Origin: [Mycobacterium] crassicus | GTDB lineage: Bacteria > Actinomycetota > Actinomycetes > Mycobacteriales > Mycobacteriaceae | Direction: 5' to 3' | Assembly (NCBI RefSeq): GCF_020181615.1 | Contig: NZ_CP084029.1 | Span: 3,133,693 to 3,197,692 of the forward strand | DNA length: 64,000 bases | Shown here: positions 1 to 8,243 of the stretch, piece after piece | How positions within the stretch are numbered: the stretch's first letter is position 1 | Layout of the letters: each line of letters opens with the position of its first letter | Program-made: the position numbers and the translations under genes | The notes under the pieces: model-generated | The model's database searches: none | What the model saw: only the letters and a program-made list of their open reading frames with translations | What the model was told of the DNA's origin: nothing

Positions 1-523
1 ACACGTAGGGGTCATAGGCGACGATGTGGGCGCCGAACGCGGCCAGCCGCTGGGCGACCAGCTGGCCGATACGGCCCAGGCCGACCACGCCGACGGTGTG
101 GTCGAAGATCTCGGTGCCGGAGAACGACGAGCGCTTCCACTCGCGGCCGTGCAGTGAGGCGTCGGCCGCCGGGATCTGTCGGGCGGCGGCCAGCATCAGC
201 GCGATCGCGTGTTCGGCGGCGCTGTGGATGTTGGAGGTCGGGGCGTTGACCACCAGCACCCCGCGCGCGGTGGCGGCGTCGACGTCGACGTTGTCCAGTC
301 CGACACCGGCGCGCGCCACGATCTTGAGCTTGGTGCCGGCCGCGAGCACTTCGGCGTCGACGGTGGTAGCCGATCGCACCAGTAGCGCGTCGGCTTCTGG
401 AACCGCGGCCAGGAGCTTTTCGCGGTCGGGTCCGTCCACCCAGCGCACTTCGACCTGGTCGCCGAGGGCAGCGACGGTGGATTGGGCGAGTTTGTCAGCG
501 ATCAAAACCACGGGCAGAGTCAC
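1..523 (-). CDS. serA: D-3-phosphoglycerate dehydrogenase, N-terminal part (runs off the window)
   Basis: First step of phosphorylated serine biosynthesis: 3-phosphoglycerate to 3-phosphohydroxypyruvate with NAD. About 174 N-terminal residues are visible, read leftwards from a GTG at 523 (VTLPVVLIADKLA). They cover the substrate-binding half and the start of the NAD-binding Rossmann fold (VGLGRIGQLVAQRL), and the gene then leaves the window inside the nucleotide-binding domain. Residues RAGVGLDNVD and the run NAPTSNIHSAAEHAIALML are typical of the mycobacterial enzyme. It is divergent from the repeat protein at 804, and its position next to ilvC matches the Rv2996c neighbourhood. The missing 3' part is a window edge effect, not a truncation. 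Confidence 0.95.
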   Translation of the reverse strand, partial: MTLPVVLIADKLAQSTVAALGDQVEVRWVDGPDREKLLAAVPEADALLVRSATTVDAEVLAAGTKLKIVARAGVGLDNVDVDAATARGVLVVNAPTSNIHSAAEHAIALMLAAARQIPAADASLHGREWKRSSFSGTEIFDHTVGVVGLGRIGQLVAQRLAAFGAHIVAYDPYV

Positions 524-744
524 CCGAACAGCGTAGTGGGCCGCAATCGGCGCGGCGGAGCCGGGCGCAGCGGGCGATGCACGACCGGGTTGAGATCGCA
601 CGCGAACGCGGTTTGGGTGACACAGCCCGAGTCCGCGGAAGGTAGTCGGCTGCAGCTAAACGGTCAACTTTTCTGGTCGATACCACAGAAGATTCCCAGT
701 GAATTACAGACAGACATACAGCTCTGTTGTACCCTCAGCTAACT

Positions 745-760
745 TGTGTCAATCATCACA
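745..760. promoter_or_regulatory. CRP-like palindrome upstream of the repeat protein
   Basis: TGTGT-CAATCA-TCACA matches the cAMP-receptor-protein pattern TGTGA-N6-TCACA at 9 of 10 half-site positions. It lies about 45 nt before the start codon at 804, in the serA/repeat-protein intergenic region. Similar elements occur upstream of three other exported-protein genes in the window. Binding by the mycobacterial Crp (Rv3676 homologue) is inferred. Confidence 0.4.
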
Positions 761-803
761 CTCCTCCTCATTAGTGACACAGGTCATATTTAAGGAGAGG
801 CCC

Positions 804-1460
804 ATGTACGCCAGTCTTCGTCCGTTTGCCTTGGCAGGTGCCGCGATCATCGGCGCCGGAGCAATCGCCGCTACTCCGGTGGTGGTGACACCGGTGAGCC
901 TGCCGATACCCGCTATCGAGCTCACCGCGGGCAGCGCTGACCTGGCCGGTAGTGCGGTCGACCTCCTGGGAGGCATTGATTTCTCGGGCATCTTCAACGG
1001 CCTCGGCAGCTTCCTGAGCAACCTTGACCTGTCGGCGATCTTCGGCGACCTGCTGGCCAACCTTGACCTGTCGGCCATCTTCGGCGATCTGCTGGCCAAC
1101 TTCGATCTGTCGGGCATCTTCGACGGCTTCGGCAACTTCCTGAGCAATTTCGATCTGTCGGGCATCTTCAACGGCCTCAGCGGCTTCCTGAGCAACTTCG
1201 ATCTGTCAGGAATCTTCAACGGCCTCAGCGACTTCCTGGCCAACTTGAACCTGTCCGCCATCTTCAACGGCCTCAGCGACTTCCTGACCAACTTGAACCT
1301 GTCCGCCATCTTCAACGGCCTCAGCGACTTCCTGACCAACTTCGACCTGTCCGCCATCTTCAACGGCCTCAGCGACTTCCTGGCCAACTTCGACCTGTCG
1401 GAGCTGTTCACCGGATTGGGTCTGTCCAGCTTGTTCGACGACTTGTTCGGCGGCCTGTAA
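804..1460 (+). CDS. Exported protein built of 16-residue tandem repeats
   Basis: A 218-aa protein with no function I recognise. The ATG at 804 follows a strong ribosome site (AAGGAGAGG, 792-800), so it is preferred over any upstream in-frame start. Residues 1-25 look like a signal sequence or membrane anchor (LAGAAIIGAGAIAATP), followed by a Pro/Val linker ending ELTAG. Residues 61-198 are nine repeats of S-[GA]-I-F-N-G-L-S-D-F-L-x-N-[LF]-[DN]-L: seven of 16 residues and two (units 2 and 3) shortened to 13. The C-terminus is a short hydrophobic/acidic tail. Leu/Phe spacing suggests an amphipathic solenoid. The N-terminal pattern resembles the GjpA-like protein at 9645. It is not a PE, PPE or MPTR sequence. 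A palindromic terminator follows at 1475-1506. Confidence 0.8.
   Translation: MYASLRPFALAGAAIIGAGAIAATPVVVTPVSLPIPAIELTAGSADLAGSAVDLLGGIDFSGIFNGLGSFLSNLDLSAIFGDLLANLDLSAIFGDLLANFDLSGIFDGFGNFLSNFDLSGIFNGLSGFLSNFDLSGIFNGLSDFLANLNLSAIFNGLSDFLTNLNLSAIFNGLSDFLTNFDLSAIFNGLSDFLANFDLSELFTGLGLSSLFDDLFGGL
984..1397 (+). repeat. 48-bp (and two 39-bp) coding minisatellite, nine units
   Basis: Nine in-frame tandem units run from codon 61 to codon 198 of the exported repeat protein. Units 1 and 4-9 are 48 bp. Units 2 and 3 are 39 bp, lacking three codons. Units 6-9 are almost identical at the DNA level, which points to recent duplication. All unit lengths are multiples of three, so gain or loss keeps the frame. 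Confidence 0.9.
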
Positions 1461-1474
1461 ACCCCGGTAAAAAG

Positions 1475-1506
1475 CGAGTGGCCCCTTCCGCGGAAGGGGC
1501 CACTCG
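1475..1506. terminator. Bidirectional palindromic terminator between the repeat protein and ilvC
   Basis: Perfect inverted repeat, 16-nt arms (1475-1490 and 1491-1506) with core GTGGCCCCTTCC. An A-run precedes it and a short T-run follows. It sits between two convergent genes and can serve both strands. A closely related hairpin follows the exported-protein gene ending at 10694. Confidence 0.75.
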
Positions 1507-1525
1507 TTTCTTGGATTGTCGTCGA

Positions 1526-2551
<1,026 letters not shown>

Positions 2552-2581
2552 TTACTATCTCTACTGGCTATTTCTGGGGGA

Positions 2582-3094
2582 CTATTTGGCCGTGCCGATG
2601 CCGCGCGGGCCGCGCGACAACGATACGAGACCGGATTGGACGATCTCGCGGATGCCATAGGGCTCCAGCACCCGCAGCAGCGCCTCGAACTTGGCCGGGG
2701 TGCCGGTGGCCTCGACGATCAGCGACTCCGGAGAGACGTCGATCACCCTGGCGCGGAACAGGTTCACCGCCTCGACGATCTGCCCGCGGGTGCCGGCGTC
2801 GGCACGGACTTTGATCAAGGCGATCTCGCGGGCCACCGAATTGTCGTCTTCCTGCTCGACGATCTTGATGACGTTGATCAGCTTGTTGAGCTGCTTGGTG
2901 ATCTGCTCGAGCGGGGTGTCCTCCACCGAGACGACGATCGTCATCCGGGACATGTTCTTGGTCTCGGTAGCACCGACGGCCAGCGACTCGATGTTGAAGC
3001 CGCGCCGCGAGAACAGCGCCGCGACCCGGGCCAGCACGCCGGGCTTGTCTTCGACCAGCACCGACAGGGTGTGTGTCTTCCAGCCGGTGGTCAT
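2582..3094 (-). CDS. ilvN: Acetolactate synthase small (regulatory) subunit
   Basis: A 170-aa regulatory subunit that binds branched-chain amino acids and makes IlvB feedback sensitive. It has an N-terminal ACT domain (THTLSVLVEDKPGVLARVAALFSR begins at about residue 6; the full match is visible across residues 6-80) and the C-terminal ALS_ss_C region ending GPRGIGTAK. The start is ATG 3094 (MTTGWKTHT), chosen because its A is shared with the ilvB stop (TGATG, 1-nt overlap), which indicates translational coupling. Longer upstream reading in this frame is ilvB shadow and is rejected. Confidence 0.96.
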   Translation of the reverse strand: MTTGWKTHTLSVLVEDKPGVLARVAALFSRRGFNIESLAVGATETKNMSRMTIVVSVEDTPLEQITKQLNKLINVIKIVEQEDDNSVAREIALIKVRADAGTRGQIVEAVNLFRARVIDVSPESLIVEATGTPAKFEALLRVLEPYGIREIVQSGLVSLSRGPRGIGTAK

Positions 3095-4938
3095 CAGGCG
3101 TGTCCTTCGTTGTCGTCGTCGTCGAACAGCGGCCGGATGCCGCGGGCGGCCTGGATCTCGTCGTTGCTGGTGCCGGCGGCCACCATCGGCCACACCTGGG
3201 CATCCGCACCGACGATGAAGTCGATCACCACCGGCCGGTCGGTGACCGCCCGGGCCGCCTTGATCACGTCTTCGACGTCTTCTTCACGCTCACAACGCAA
3301 TCCGACACAGCCGAGCGCCTCGGCCAGCATCACGAAGTCGGGGATGCGGTGCGAGTGGGTGGCCAGGTCGGTCTGGCTGTAGCGCTCCCCGTAGAACAGG
3401 GTCTGCCACTGCCGCACCATGCCCAGGTTGCCGTTGTTGATCAACGCCACCTTGATCGGGACGCCCTCGATCGCACAGGTGGCCAACTCCTGGTTGGTCA
3501 TCTGGAAGCAGCCGTCGCCGTCGATCGCCCACACCTCGGCGTCCGGGCGACCCATCTTGGCGCCCATCGCCGCCGGGATCGCGAAACCCATGGTGCCCAG
3601 TCCCCCGGAGTTCAGCCAGGTGCGCGGCTTCTCGTACTTGACGAACTGCGCGGCCCACATCTGGTGCTGGCCCACGCCGGCGACATAGATCGCATCGGGT
3701 CCGGCGATCTGGCCCAGCTTCTCGATGACGAACTCCGGGCCGAGGCTGCCGTCGCTCTGCGGGCCGTAGCTCAGCGGATAGGTGGTGCGCATCTCGTCGA
3801 GGAAGGCCCACCAGTCATCCAACGGCAGGTTGATCTCGTCGTTGCGCAGCGCGGCGATCAGCTCGACGATGACGGCCTTGACGTCGCCGACGATCGGCAC
3901 GTCGGCGTGCCGGTTCTTGCCGATCTCGGCCGGGTCGATGTCGGCGTGAATCACCTTGGCGTCCGGGGCGAATGAATCCAGCTGGCCGGTGACCCGGTCG
4001 TCGAACCGGGCGCCGAGGGTGATCAGCAGATCGGAGCGCTGCAGGCCGGCAACCGCCGACACCGTGCCGTGCATACCGGGCATACCCAGGTGCTGACGGT
4101 GGCTGTCGGGGAAGGCGCCGCGCGCCATCAGGGTGGTGACCACCGGGATGCCGGTCAGCTCGGCCAGCTCACGCAGCTCCTCGCAGGCGTCACCGCGGAT
4201 CACGCCGCCGCCGACGTAGAGCACCGGCCGGCGCGCCGCGGCGATCAGCTTGGCTGCCTCGCGGACCTGCCGGTTGTGCGGCTTGGTGGTGGGCTTGTAG
4301 CCGGGCAGGTCCAGCCGTGGCGGCCAGGCGAACGTGCACTGACCCTGCAGCACGTCCTTGGGGATATCGACGAGAACTGCTCCAGGCCGTCCACTTGCCG
4401 CGATGTGGAACGCCTCCGCCAGCGCCCGTGGGATGTCGTCGCCGTTGCGAACCAGGAAGTTGTGCTTGGTGATCGGCATGGTGATGCCGGAGATGTCGGC
4501 CTCCTGGAAGGCGTCGGTGCCGATCAGCTGACGCCCGACCTGCCCGGTGATGGCGACCACCGGGATGGAGTCCATCTGCGCGTCCGCCAGCGGCGTGACC
4601 AGGTTGGTGGCGCCGGGGCCGGAGGTGGCCATGCACACCCCGACCCTGCCGGTGGCGTGCGCGTAGCCGCTGGCGGCGTGCCCGGCGCCCTGCTCGTGGC
4701 GGACCAGCACGTGGCGCAGCTTCTTTGAGTCGTACAGCGGGTCATAGACCGGCAGCACGGCGCCGCCCGGGATGCCGAAGATGACGTCGACGTCGAGTTC
4801 CTCCAGCGACCGGATCACCGACTGGGCGCCGGTCATCTGCTCGGGTGGGATGCGAGTAGCAGGGGTCTTCGCCGCCGCGCCGTTGGCCGACTCCTGCGCT
4901 GCCGACCGCTCCGGCGGTCGCGTTGTGGGTGCGCTCAC
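3094..4938 (-). CDS. ilvB: Acetolactate synthase large (catalytic) subunit
   Basis: ThDP- and FAD-dependent acetohydroxyacid synthase, the committed step of branched-chain amino acid synthesis. It has 614 residues from GTG 4938 ([10 protein letters not shown]), which follows GAGGAAA and matches the start of M. tuberculosis IlvB1. The ThDP-activating glutamate lies in [18 protein letters not shown]/substrate-domain motifs run through the middle ([18 protein letters not shown]), and the ThDP motif GDGCF...[10 protein letters not shown] is near the C-terminus. The first 35 residues are a variable Pro/Ala extension usual in mycobacteria. The gene is coupled to ilvN by a 1-nt stop/start overlap. 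It is preceded by a leader peptide and intrinsic terminator, so transcription attenuation by Leu/Val supply is likely. Confidence 0.97.
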   Translation of the reverse strand: MSAPTTRPPERSAAQESANGAAAKTPATRIPPEQMTGAQSVIRSLEELDVDVIFGIPGGAVLPVYDPLYDSKKLRHVLVRHEQGAGHAASGYAHATGRVGVCMATSGPGATNLVTPLADAQMDSIPVVAITGQVGRQLIGTDAFQEADISGITMPITKHNFLVRNGDDIPRALAEAFHIAASGRPGAVLVDIPKDVLQGQCTFAWPPRLDLPGYKPTTKPHNRQVREAAKLIAAARRPVLYVGGGVIRGDACEELRELAELTGIPVVTTLMARGAFPDSHRQHLGMPGMHGTVSAVAGLQRSDLLITLGARFDDRVTGQLDSFAPDAKVIHADIDPAEIGKNRHADVPIVGDVKAVIVELIAALRNDEINLPLDDWWAFLDEMRTTYPLSYGPQSDGSLGPEFVIEKLGQIAGPDAIYVAGVGQHQMWAAQFVKYEKPRTWLNSGGLGTMGFAIPAAMGAKMGRPDAEVWAIDGDGCFQMTNQELATCAIEGVPIKVALINNGNLGMVRQWQTLFYGERYSQTDLATHSHRIPDFVMLAEALGCVGLRCEREEDVEDVIKAARAVTDRPVVIDFIVGADAQVWPMVAAGTSNDEIQAARGIRPLFDDDDNEGHA

Positions 4939-4981
4939 GGTTTCCTCTTCAATTGCTCTGATGCTCTGGGCTGGTGGCAAC

Positions 4982-5018
4982 AAAAAACCCCCGCCAGCTC
5001 AGCTGCTGCACGAGGGTT
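4982..5018 (-). terminator. Attenuator terminator in the ilvB leader
   Basis: On the minus strand a GC-rich stem (ACCCTCG pairing with CGGGGGT across an inner CAGC/GCTG stem) ends in TTTTTT, a canonical Rho-independent terminator that is rare in mycobacteria. It lies about 44 nt before the ilvB GTG and just after a short Leu/Val-rich reading frame, so it would stop transcription before ilvB unless antitermination occurs. Confidence 0.8.
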
Positions 5019-5058
5019 GCGCGTTGATGGTTGAAAGCTCAGGCAACAACCAACGCGC
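5019..5058 (-). promoter_or_regulatory. Leader hairpin overlapping the ilv leader-peptide codons
   Basis: Arms 5019-5033 and 5044-5058 pair at 13 of 15 positions, including GCGCGTTG/CAACGCGC. One arm lies inside the last codons of the leader peptide; the other lies immediately upstream of the terminator. A ribosome stalled on the Leu/Val codons would break this hairpin and free the second arm, the usual layout of amino-acid attenuation. The competing antiterminator pairing is inferred, not shown. Confidence 0.6.
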
Positions 5059-5089
5059 AGGAGGCTACTACGAGCATGCCGTTGTCCAT
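5039..5089 (-). CDS. ilv operon leader peptide (Leu/Val-rich)
   Basis: A 16-codon frame MDNGMLVVASCALVVA ending in TGA just before the attenuator structures. Starting at the internal ATG (5077) it would be MLVVASCALVVA, 12 residues with two Leu and four Val. This is the expected control peptide of a branched-chain amino acid attenuator: ribosome stalling at Leu/Val codons reports charged tRNA levels. A GGAGGGA lies 15-20 nt upstream of the first ATG. Which ATG is used is uncertain. Leu/Val-coding leaders before ilvB are known in actinobacteria; this assignment is from sequence layout. Confidence 0.7.
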   Translation of the reverse strand: MDNGMLVVASCALVVA

Positions 5090-5214
5090 AGCCGAAGACG
5101 GTAGTCCCTCCACCGACCGGGCGTCAAATGCCCGGCGGTTAGCGAACCTCGACGAAGGAGAGGCGAAGCTGGACCGCCGAATCCAAACCCGGTCGGTGGA
5201 CCCGCTGGGCATGA

Positions 5215-6081
5215 TCAGTGCAGATGATCGACCAGCGTTCCCTGCTCGCCGAAGAGCGCCGCCTCCCAACGCCCCAGCAGCTCGGTGTTGTCGTGATCGT
5301 CGGGATGGAAGCCGGGCTCGATGTAGTCGCCCAGCCGGCGGAAGACCGCTCGGGTCAAGAACGGCGAATGCCGAAAGGCCGCGAAGCTGCGAACCACCCG
5401 CACCGGATGGTAGGCGGCTCGATCGCCGAACAGCGAGATGATGGTGTTCACCAGAACGGCGAAGGGGAAGGTGAACCGGATGACCCGCATCGCCCGGATG
5501 CGCCGGGTCTCGTCACCGCCGACGGCACGGTAGACATCGAATGCCACCGAACGATGCTCGGATTCCTCGATCGCATGCCACAGCAGCATTGACCGCACCT
5601 CCGTGCTGCCCAGTAGTTCCTGGGCCCGTTCGTCGGCGAGCAGAGTCTCGGCGAAGACCGCGGTGAAATGCTCGAGTGCGGCCGTGATGGCCAGGCAGGT
5701 CAGCGGGGAGAAACGTCGTTCGGCGGCCTGCAGGCGGCGGTGCACGAGCCGGTCGATCCTGCGGGTCGGGTAGCCCATCTCGTGCAGGCGCTCGTTGAGC
5801 GCGCGGTGCTCGCGGCCGTGGGTGACCTCCTGGCCGATGAACCCTTTGACCTGATCTTTCAGGTCGGGGTCGGTGATCTCATCGGCGTAGCGGCGCACCG
5901 AACGTATGAAGAAGTCCTCGCCCTCCGGGAACACCGCCGACAGGTGCGCGATCATGTGGCTCATCACCAGGTCGCCCTGAACAAAGTGACGATCCAGCGC
6001 CGCCACCGGGTAGTTGAACCGGATGCGGCGGGGCTGCACCGCCGGCTGTACGGGGTGAAAGCCGTTTTCGTTCGCGGTCAT
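5215..6081 (-). CDS. Predicted metal-dependent hydrolase family protein (PF10118-like)
   Basis: 288 aa from ATG 6081 (MTANENGFHP). It resembles the COG3687 'predicted metal-dependent hydrolase' family, whose biochemical role is not settled. Candidate metal ligands are visible as a helical E/H pattern: GQEVTHGREHRAL, ALEHFTAVFAETL and HAIEESEHRSVAFDVY, reminiscent of ferritin-like di-iron helices. The long upstream reading in this frame lies inside tetR and is rejected. It starts within the stop of the tetR gene (ATGA overlap), so it is translationally coupled to that regulator and probably controlled by it. Confidence 0.7.
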   Translation of the reverse strand: MTANENGFHPVQPAVQPRRIRFNYPVAALDRHFVQGDLVMSHMIAHLSAVFPEGEDFFIRSVRRYADEITDPDLKDQVKGFIGQEVTHGREHRALNERLHEMGYPTRRIDRLVHRRLQAAERRFSPLTCLAITAALEHFTAVFAETLLADERAQELLGSTEVRSMLLWHAIEESEHRSVAFDVYRAVGGDETRRIRAMRVIRFTFPFAVLVNTIISLFGDRAAYHPVRVVRSFAAFRHSPFLTRAVFRRLGDYIEPGFHPDDHDNTELLGRWEAALFGEQGTLVDHLH

Positions 6082-6773
6082 CGCGTTCCCTCTTCTTGTT
6101 GGTCTTCTTGTTGGTCTTGTTGTTGGTCTGCTTGTGGGTCGGGGAAGCCCGCCTGCAGCGGCCGGGCCAGGATCTTGAAGGCGGCGAGAATGTCGTTGGC
6201 GGCCAACGGCTCGTAACCCTCGATCGAGCGGGACAGTGCCAGGCCGTTCATCAGAGCGAAGGCCATCTGTGGGCCGAGTCGCGAGTGCGGCGTGTCCGCG
6301 TCGGCAGGACCATCCGGACCCAGCAACTCGGCATAGACCCGGTCGCAGGCCTCCGCGAACCGCCGATCCGTCTCGATGACCGCGGGCGCCAACTCCGCGT
6401 CGGTGCGCGCCGCCACCCACAGTTCGTGCATGGCGGTGAAAGTCGGGCCGGAGAACATCGACCACAACAGGTCGATCGCTTCGTCGAGCTTGTCGGCGGA
6501 CGGATCCAGCCCCGCCATCAACACCTCGAACTCCTCGATGCGGCGGTTGAGGGCGAACTCGACGGCGGCGGTCAAGAGCCCGATCTTCGACGGGAAATGA
6601 CCTTGCAGTGCGCCCACCGACACCCCGGCTCGACGGGCCACCTCGGTGGTCGTGGTCCCCTTGAAACCGACCTCGTCCAGGGCATCAAGCGTCGCGTCCA
6701 GCAGCGCATGCCGGGTCTCCGCGGTCCGCTCCGCCTGCGTCCGGCGGGGCTTCATCGACACCATGCCCCCCAT
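6078..6773 (-). CDS. TetR-family regulator with DQQE-repeat tail
   Basis: 231 aa. The N-terminal helix-turn-helix contains VARRAGVSVGALQGHFPSK (about residues 45-63), with a TetR ligand-binding domain after it. The last 20 residues are hydrophilic repeats of a four-residue unit (DPQA, DQQQ, DQQE, DQQE) encoded by 12-bp tandem repeats. Alternative starts exist at codons 4 and 7 (MGGMVSM). The gene overlaps the downstream hydrolase by ATGA. A perfect palindrome at 6780-6796 just upstream of the start is the likely autoregulatory operator. Ligand unknown. Confidence 0.88.
   Translation of the reverse strand: MGGMVSMKPRRTQAERTAETRHALLDATLDALDEVGFKGTTTTEVARRAGVSVGALQGHFPSKIGLLTAAVEFALNRRIEEFEVLMAGLDPSADKLDEAIDLLWSMFSGPTFTAMHELWVAARTDAELAPAVIETDRRFAEACDRVYAELLGPDGPADADTPHSRLGPQMAFALMNGLALSRSIEGYEPLAANDILAAFKILARPLQAGFPDPQADQQQDQQEDQQEEGTR
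6093..6140. repeat. 12-bp tandem repeat, four units, in the tetR 3' end
   Basis: Four head-to-tail 12-bp units (TTCTTGTTGGTC twice exactly, then two diverged copies) encode the Asp-Gln-Gln-Glu tail of the TetR protein, next to the ATGA junction with the hydrolase gene. The unit length preserves frame. Confidence 0.85.
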
Positions 6774-6779
6774 GCTGGT

Positions 6780-6796
6780 CTACTTAAAATAAGTAG
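6780..6796. promoter_or_regulatory. Palindromic operator upstream of tetR
   Basis: CTACTTA-AAA-TAAGTAG, a perfect 7-3-7 inverted repeat in an AT-rich patch 7 nt upstream of the tetR start. This is typical of a TetR autoregulatory site that would also control the coupled hydrolase gene. cfp6 lies divergently at 6871 and could be affected. Confidence 0.6.
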
Positions 6797-6870
6797 TCAA
6801 TATTTATTTTTTCCCGGGCCTCGTGCCCGCTCACGCGCACCACCGATTCCGGCGGTGACATCATGCGGGG

Positions 6871-7260
6871 GTGACGTCGCCCTCCGCCGATTCCGAACCG
6901 CTGGTGATCCGAATCTCGCCGATGGCCCACTTCGCGGTCGGCTTCTTGGCCCTGGGCCTGCTGATTCCGGTGTTGACCTGGCCGCTCACCGCGCCGCTGA
7001 TGGCGATACCGCTGCTGCTGTCGGCGCAGATCGCACGGTGGCGCACCGTCGCCGACACCCACCAGGTCACCGTGCGGACCCTGTTCTCCAGTCGCTCGGT
7101 GCCCTGGGACGCGATCGACGGGCTGGGCTTCAGCCGGGGATCGTGGGCGCGGGCCCACCTCAACGATGGTGAGCAACTGCGCCTGCCCGCGGTCAGCTTC
7201 GCGACGCTGCCGCTGCTCACCGAGGCCAGCGGCGGACGGGTGCCCAACCCGTATCGCTGA
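6871..7260 (+). CDS. cfp6: Low molecular weight antigen CFP-6 homologue (PH-domain-like membrane protein)
   Basis: 129 aa from GTG 6871, or 112 aa from the internal MAHFAVGFL as in M. tuberculosis Rv3004 (CFP-6). Two hydrophobic segments (FAVGFLALGLLIPVLTW and PLMAIPLLLSAQIA) are followed by a bacterial PH-like region, VTVRTLFSSRSVPWDAIDGL to the conserved end TEASGGRVPNPYR. Family members are culture-filtrate or envelope proteins of unknown role. It lies between a divergent tetR and a convergent doxX, as in the Rv3004-Rv3005c order. Confidence 0.85.
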   Translation: MTSPSADSEPLVIRISPMAHFAVGFLALGLLIPVLTWPLTAPLMAIPLLLSAQIARWRTVADTHQVTVRTLFSSRSVPWDAIDGLGFSRGSWARAHLNDGEQLRLPAVSFATLPLLTEASGGRVPNPYR

Positions 7261-7274
7261 TCGGCATGCGACGG

Positions 7275-7991
7275 TCAGCCCAGCGGGTTCGCCCCGTTGA
7301 GGAAGACCCACATCGCCACGCCGCCGGCGATCCCGAGCAGCAGTGCCGCAGCGGATCCGATGAACGGACGCCGGGCCCAGCCGCGGTCACCGTCGAGCCC
7401 GTACCGACCGGGGCCGACCAGCACGACCGCCACCGCCACCACGATCAGCATGATGTGGAACTCGTGGCCGTCCGGCAGGAAGATCTCGAAGCGCCCCTGG
7501 TCGTGCGACGACACGCCGGCCAGTACGCCGTTGATCAGGTAGGCCAGCGCACCGGCAGCGGCCAAGGGCGTGAAAAGCCCGAGCACCAGCAGCAGACCGG
7601 CGGCGATCTGTCCGCCGCCGGCGGCGTAGGTCAGGATGTCGGCGTGCTGGTAGCCGGCGGCCGAGATCGAACTCTGGAACCCGCTCAGACCCTGACCACC
7701 CCACCATCCGAACAGCTGGCGCAACCCGTGGGCCACCAGCAGCACACCCAGACCCAGACGCAGGATCAGTAGGCCCAGGTCCTGGGTGCCGCGCCGGTCC
7801 ACGGCGCGGAACGGCCCGTCGGCATCGGCGTCGGCGCCTGCGCCGACGATTCCGGGCGCTCGCCCACCGGCGGGCTGCGGCTCGGCGTAGGGCAACGGGT
7901 GGTAGTCGCCGCCGATGCCGCGCGCACCGGTCGGGTCGTAGGGCGGGATGGCAGCAGTTTCGAAATCACCGGTATAGGTCGGTGATGGCAT
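7275..7991 (-). CDS. DoxX-family membrane protein (Rv3005c homologue)
   Basis: 238 aa from ATG 7991 (MPSPTYTGDF), preceded by GGAGGA. An N-terminal Pro/Gly-rich cytoplasmic stretch of about 90 residues is followed by a four-helix DoxX domain: LLILRLGLGVLLVAHGLRQL, the GGQIAAGLLLVLGLFTP segment, and two C-terminal helices. In M. tuberculosis the DoxX protein Rv3005c works with SodA and SseA in an oxidant-defence membrane complex; that role is carried over by homology. It is convergent with cfp6, with only 14 nt between stops. Confidence 0.85.
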   Translation of the reverse strand: MPSPTYTGDFETAAIPPYDPTGARGIGGDYHPLPYAEPQPAGGRAPGIVGAGADADADGPFRAVDRRGTQDLGLLILRLGLGVLLVAHGLRQLFGWWGGQGLSGFQSSISAAGYQHADILTYAAGGGQIAAGLLLVLGLFTPLAAAGALAYLINGVLAGVSSHDQGRFEIFLPDGHEFHIMLIVVAVAVVLVGPGRYGLDGDRGWARRPFIGSAAALLLGIAGGVAMWVFLNGANPLG

Positions 7992-8243
7992 GTCGTCCTC
8001 CGGATCTACCAGACGTGCCGACTTGGGACGTCTATTACCTGCGTCGGCGGTCCCACCCGGCCTGCGCCAGCGTGAACCCTCACCTTGACTGGTCACCCCG
8101 CCAGCGTAAAGGCAACCCAGACGGGATTGGGGATTTGAACGGCTTCGTTAGCGAATCGAATCCGGCCCGGTGCGGCCCCGACGACGCGGCGCTACCGCAG
8201 CCATCGTGGCGGGATCGGACCCGGTGTCCGTACCCTGACGGGC

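Noticed and set aside
984..1397. Regular 48-bp spacing suggesting a CRISPR-like array
   Set aside because: Units are contiguous with no spacers, are in one coding frame, and encode a repeated peptide.
749..1411. 220-codon ORF opposite the repeat protein (RSKLARKSLRPLKMAD repeats)
   Set aside because: Pure antisense shadow of the repeat gene: its repeats mirror the sense repeats, and it has no ribosome site.
804..1460. PE/PPE or MPTR protein
   Set aside because: No PE or PPE N-terminal motif and no NxGxGNxG repeats; only a signal-like N-terminus is shared.
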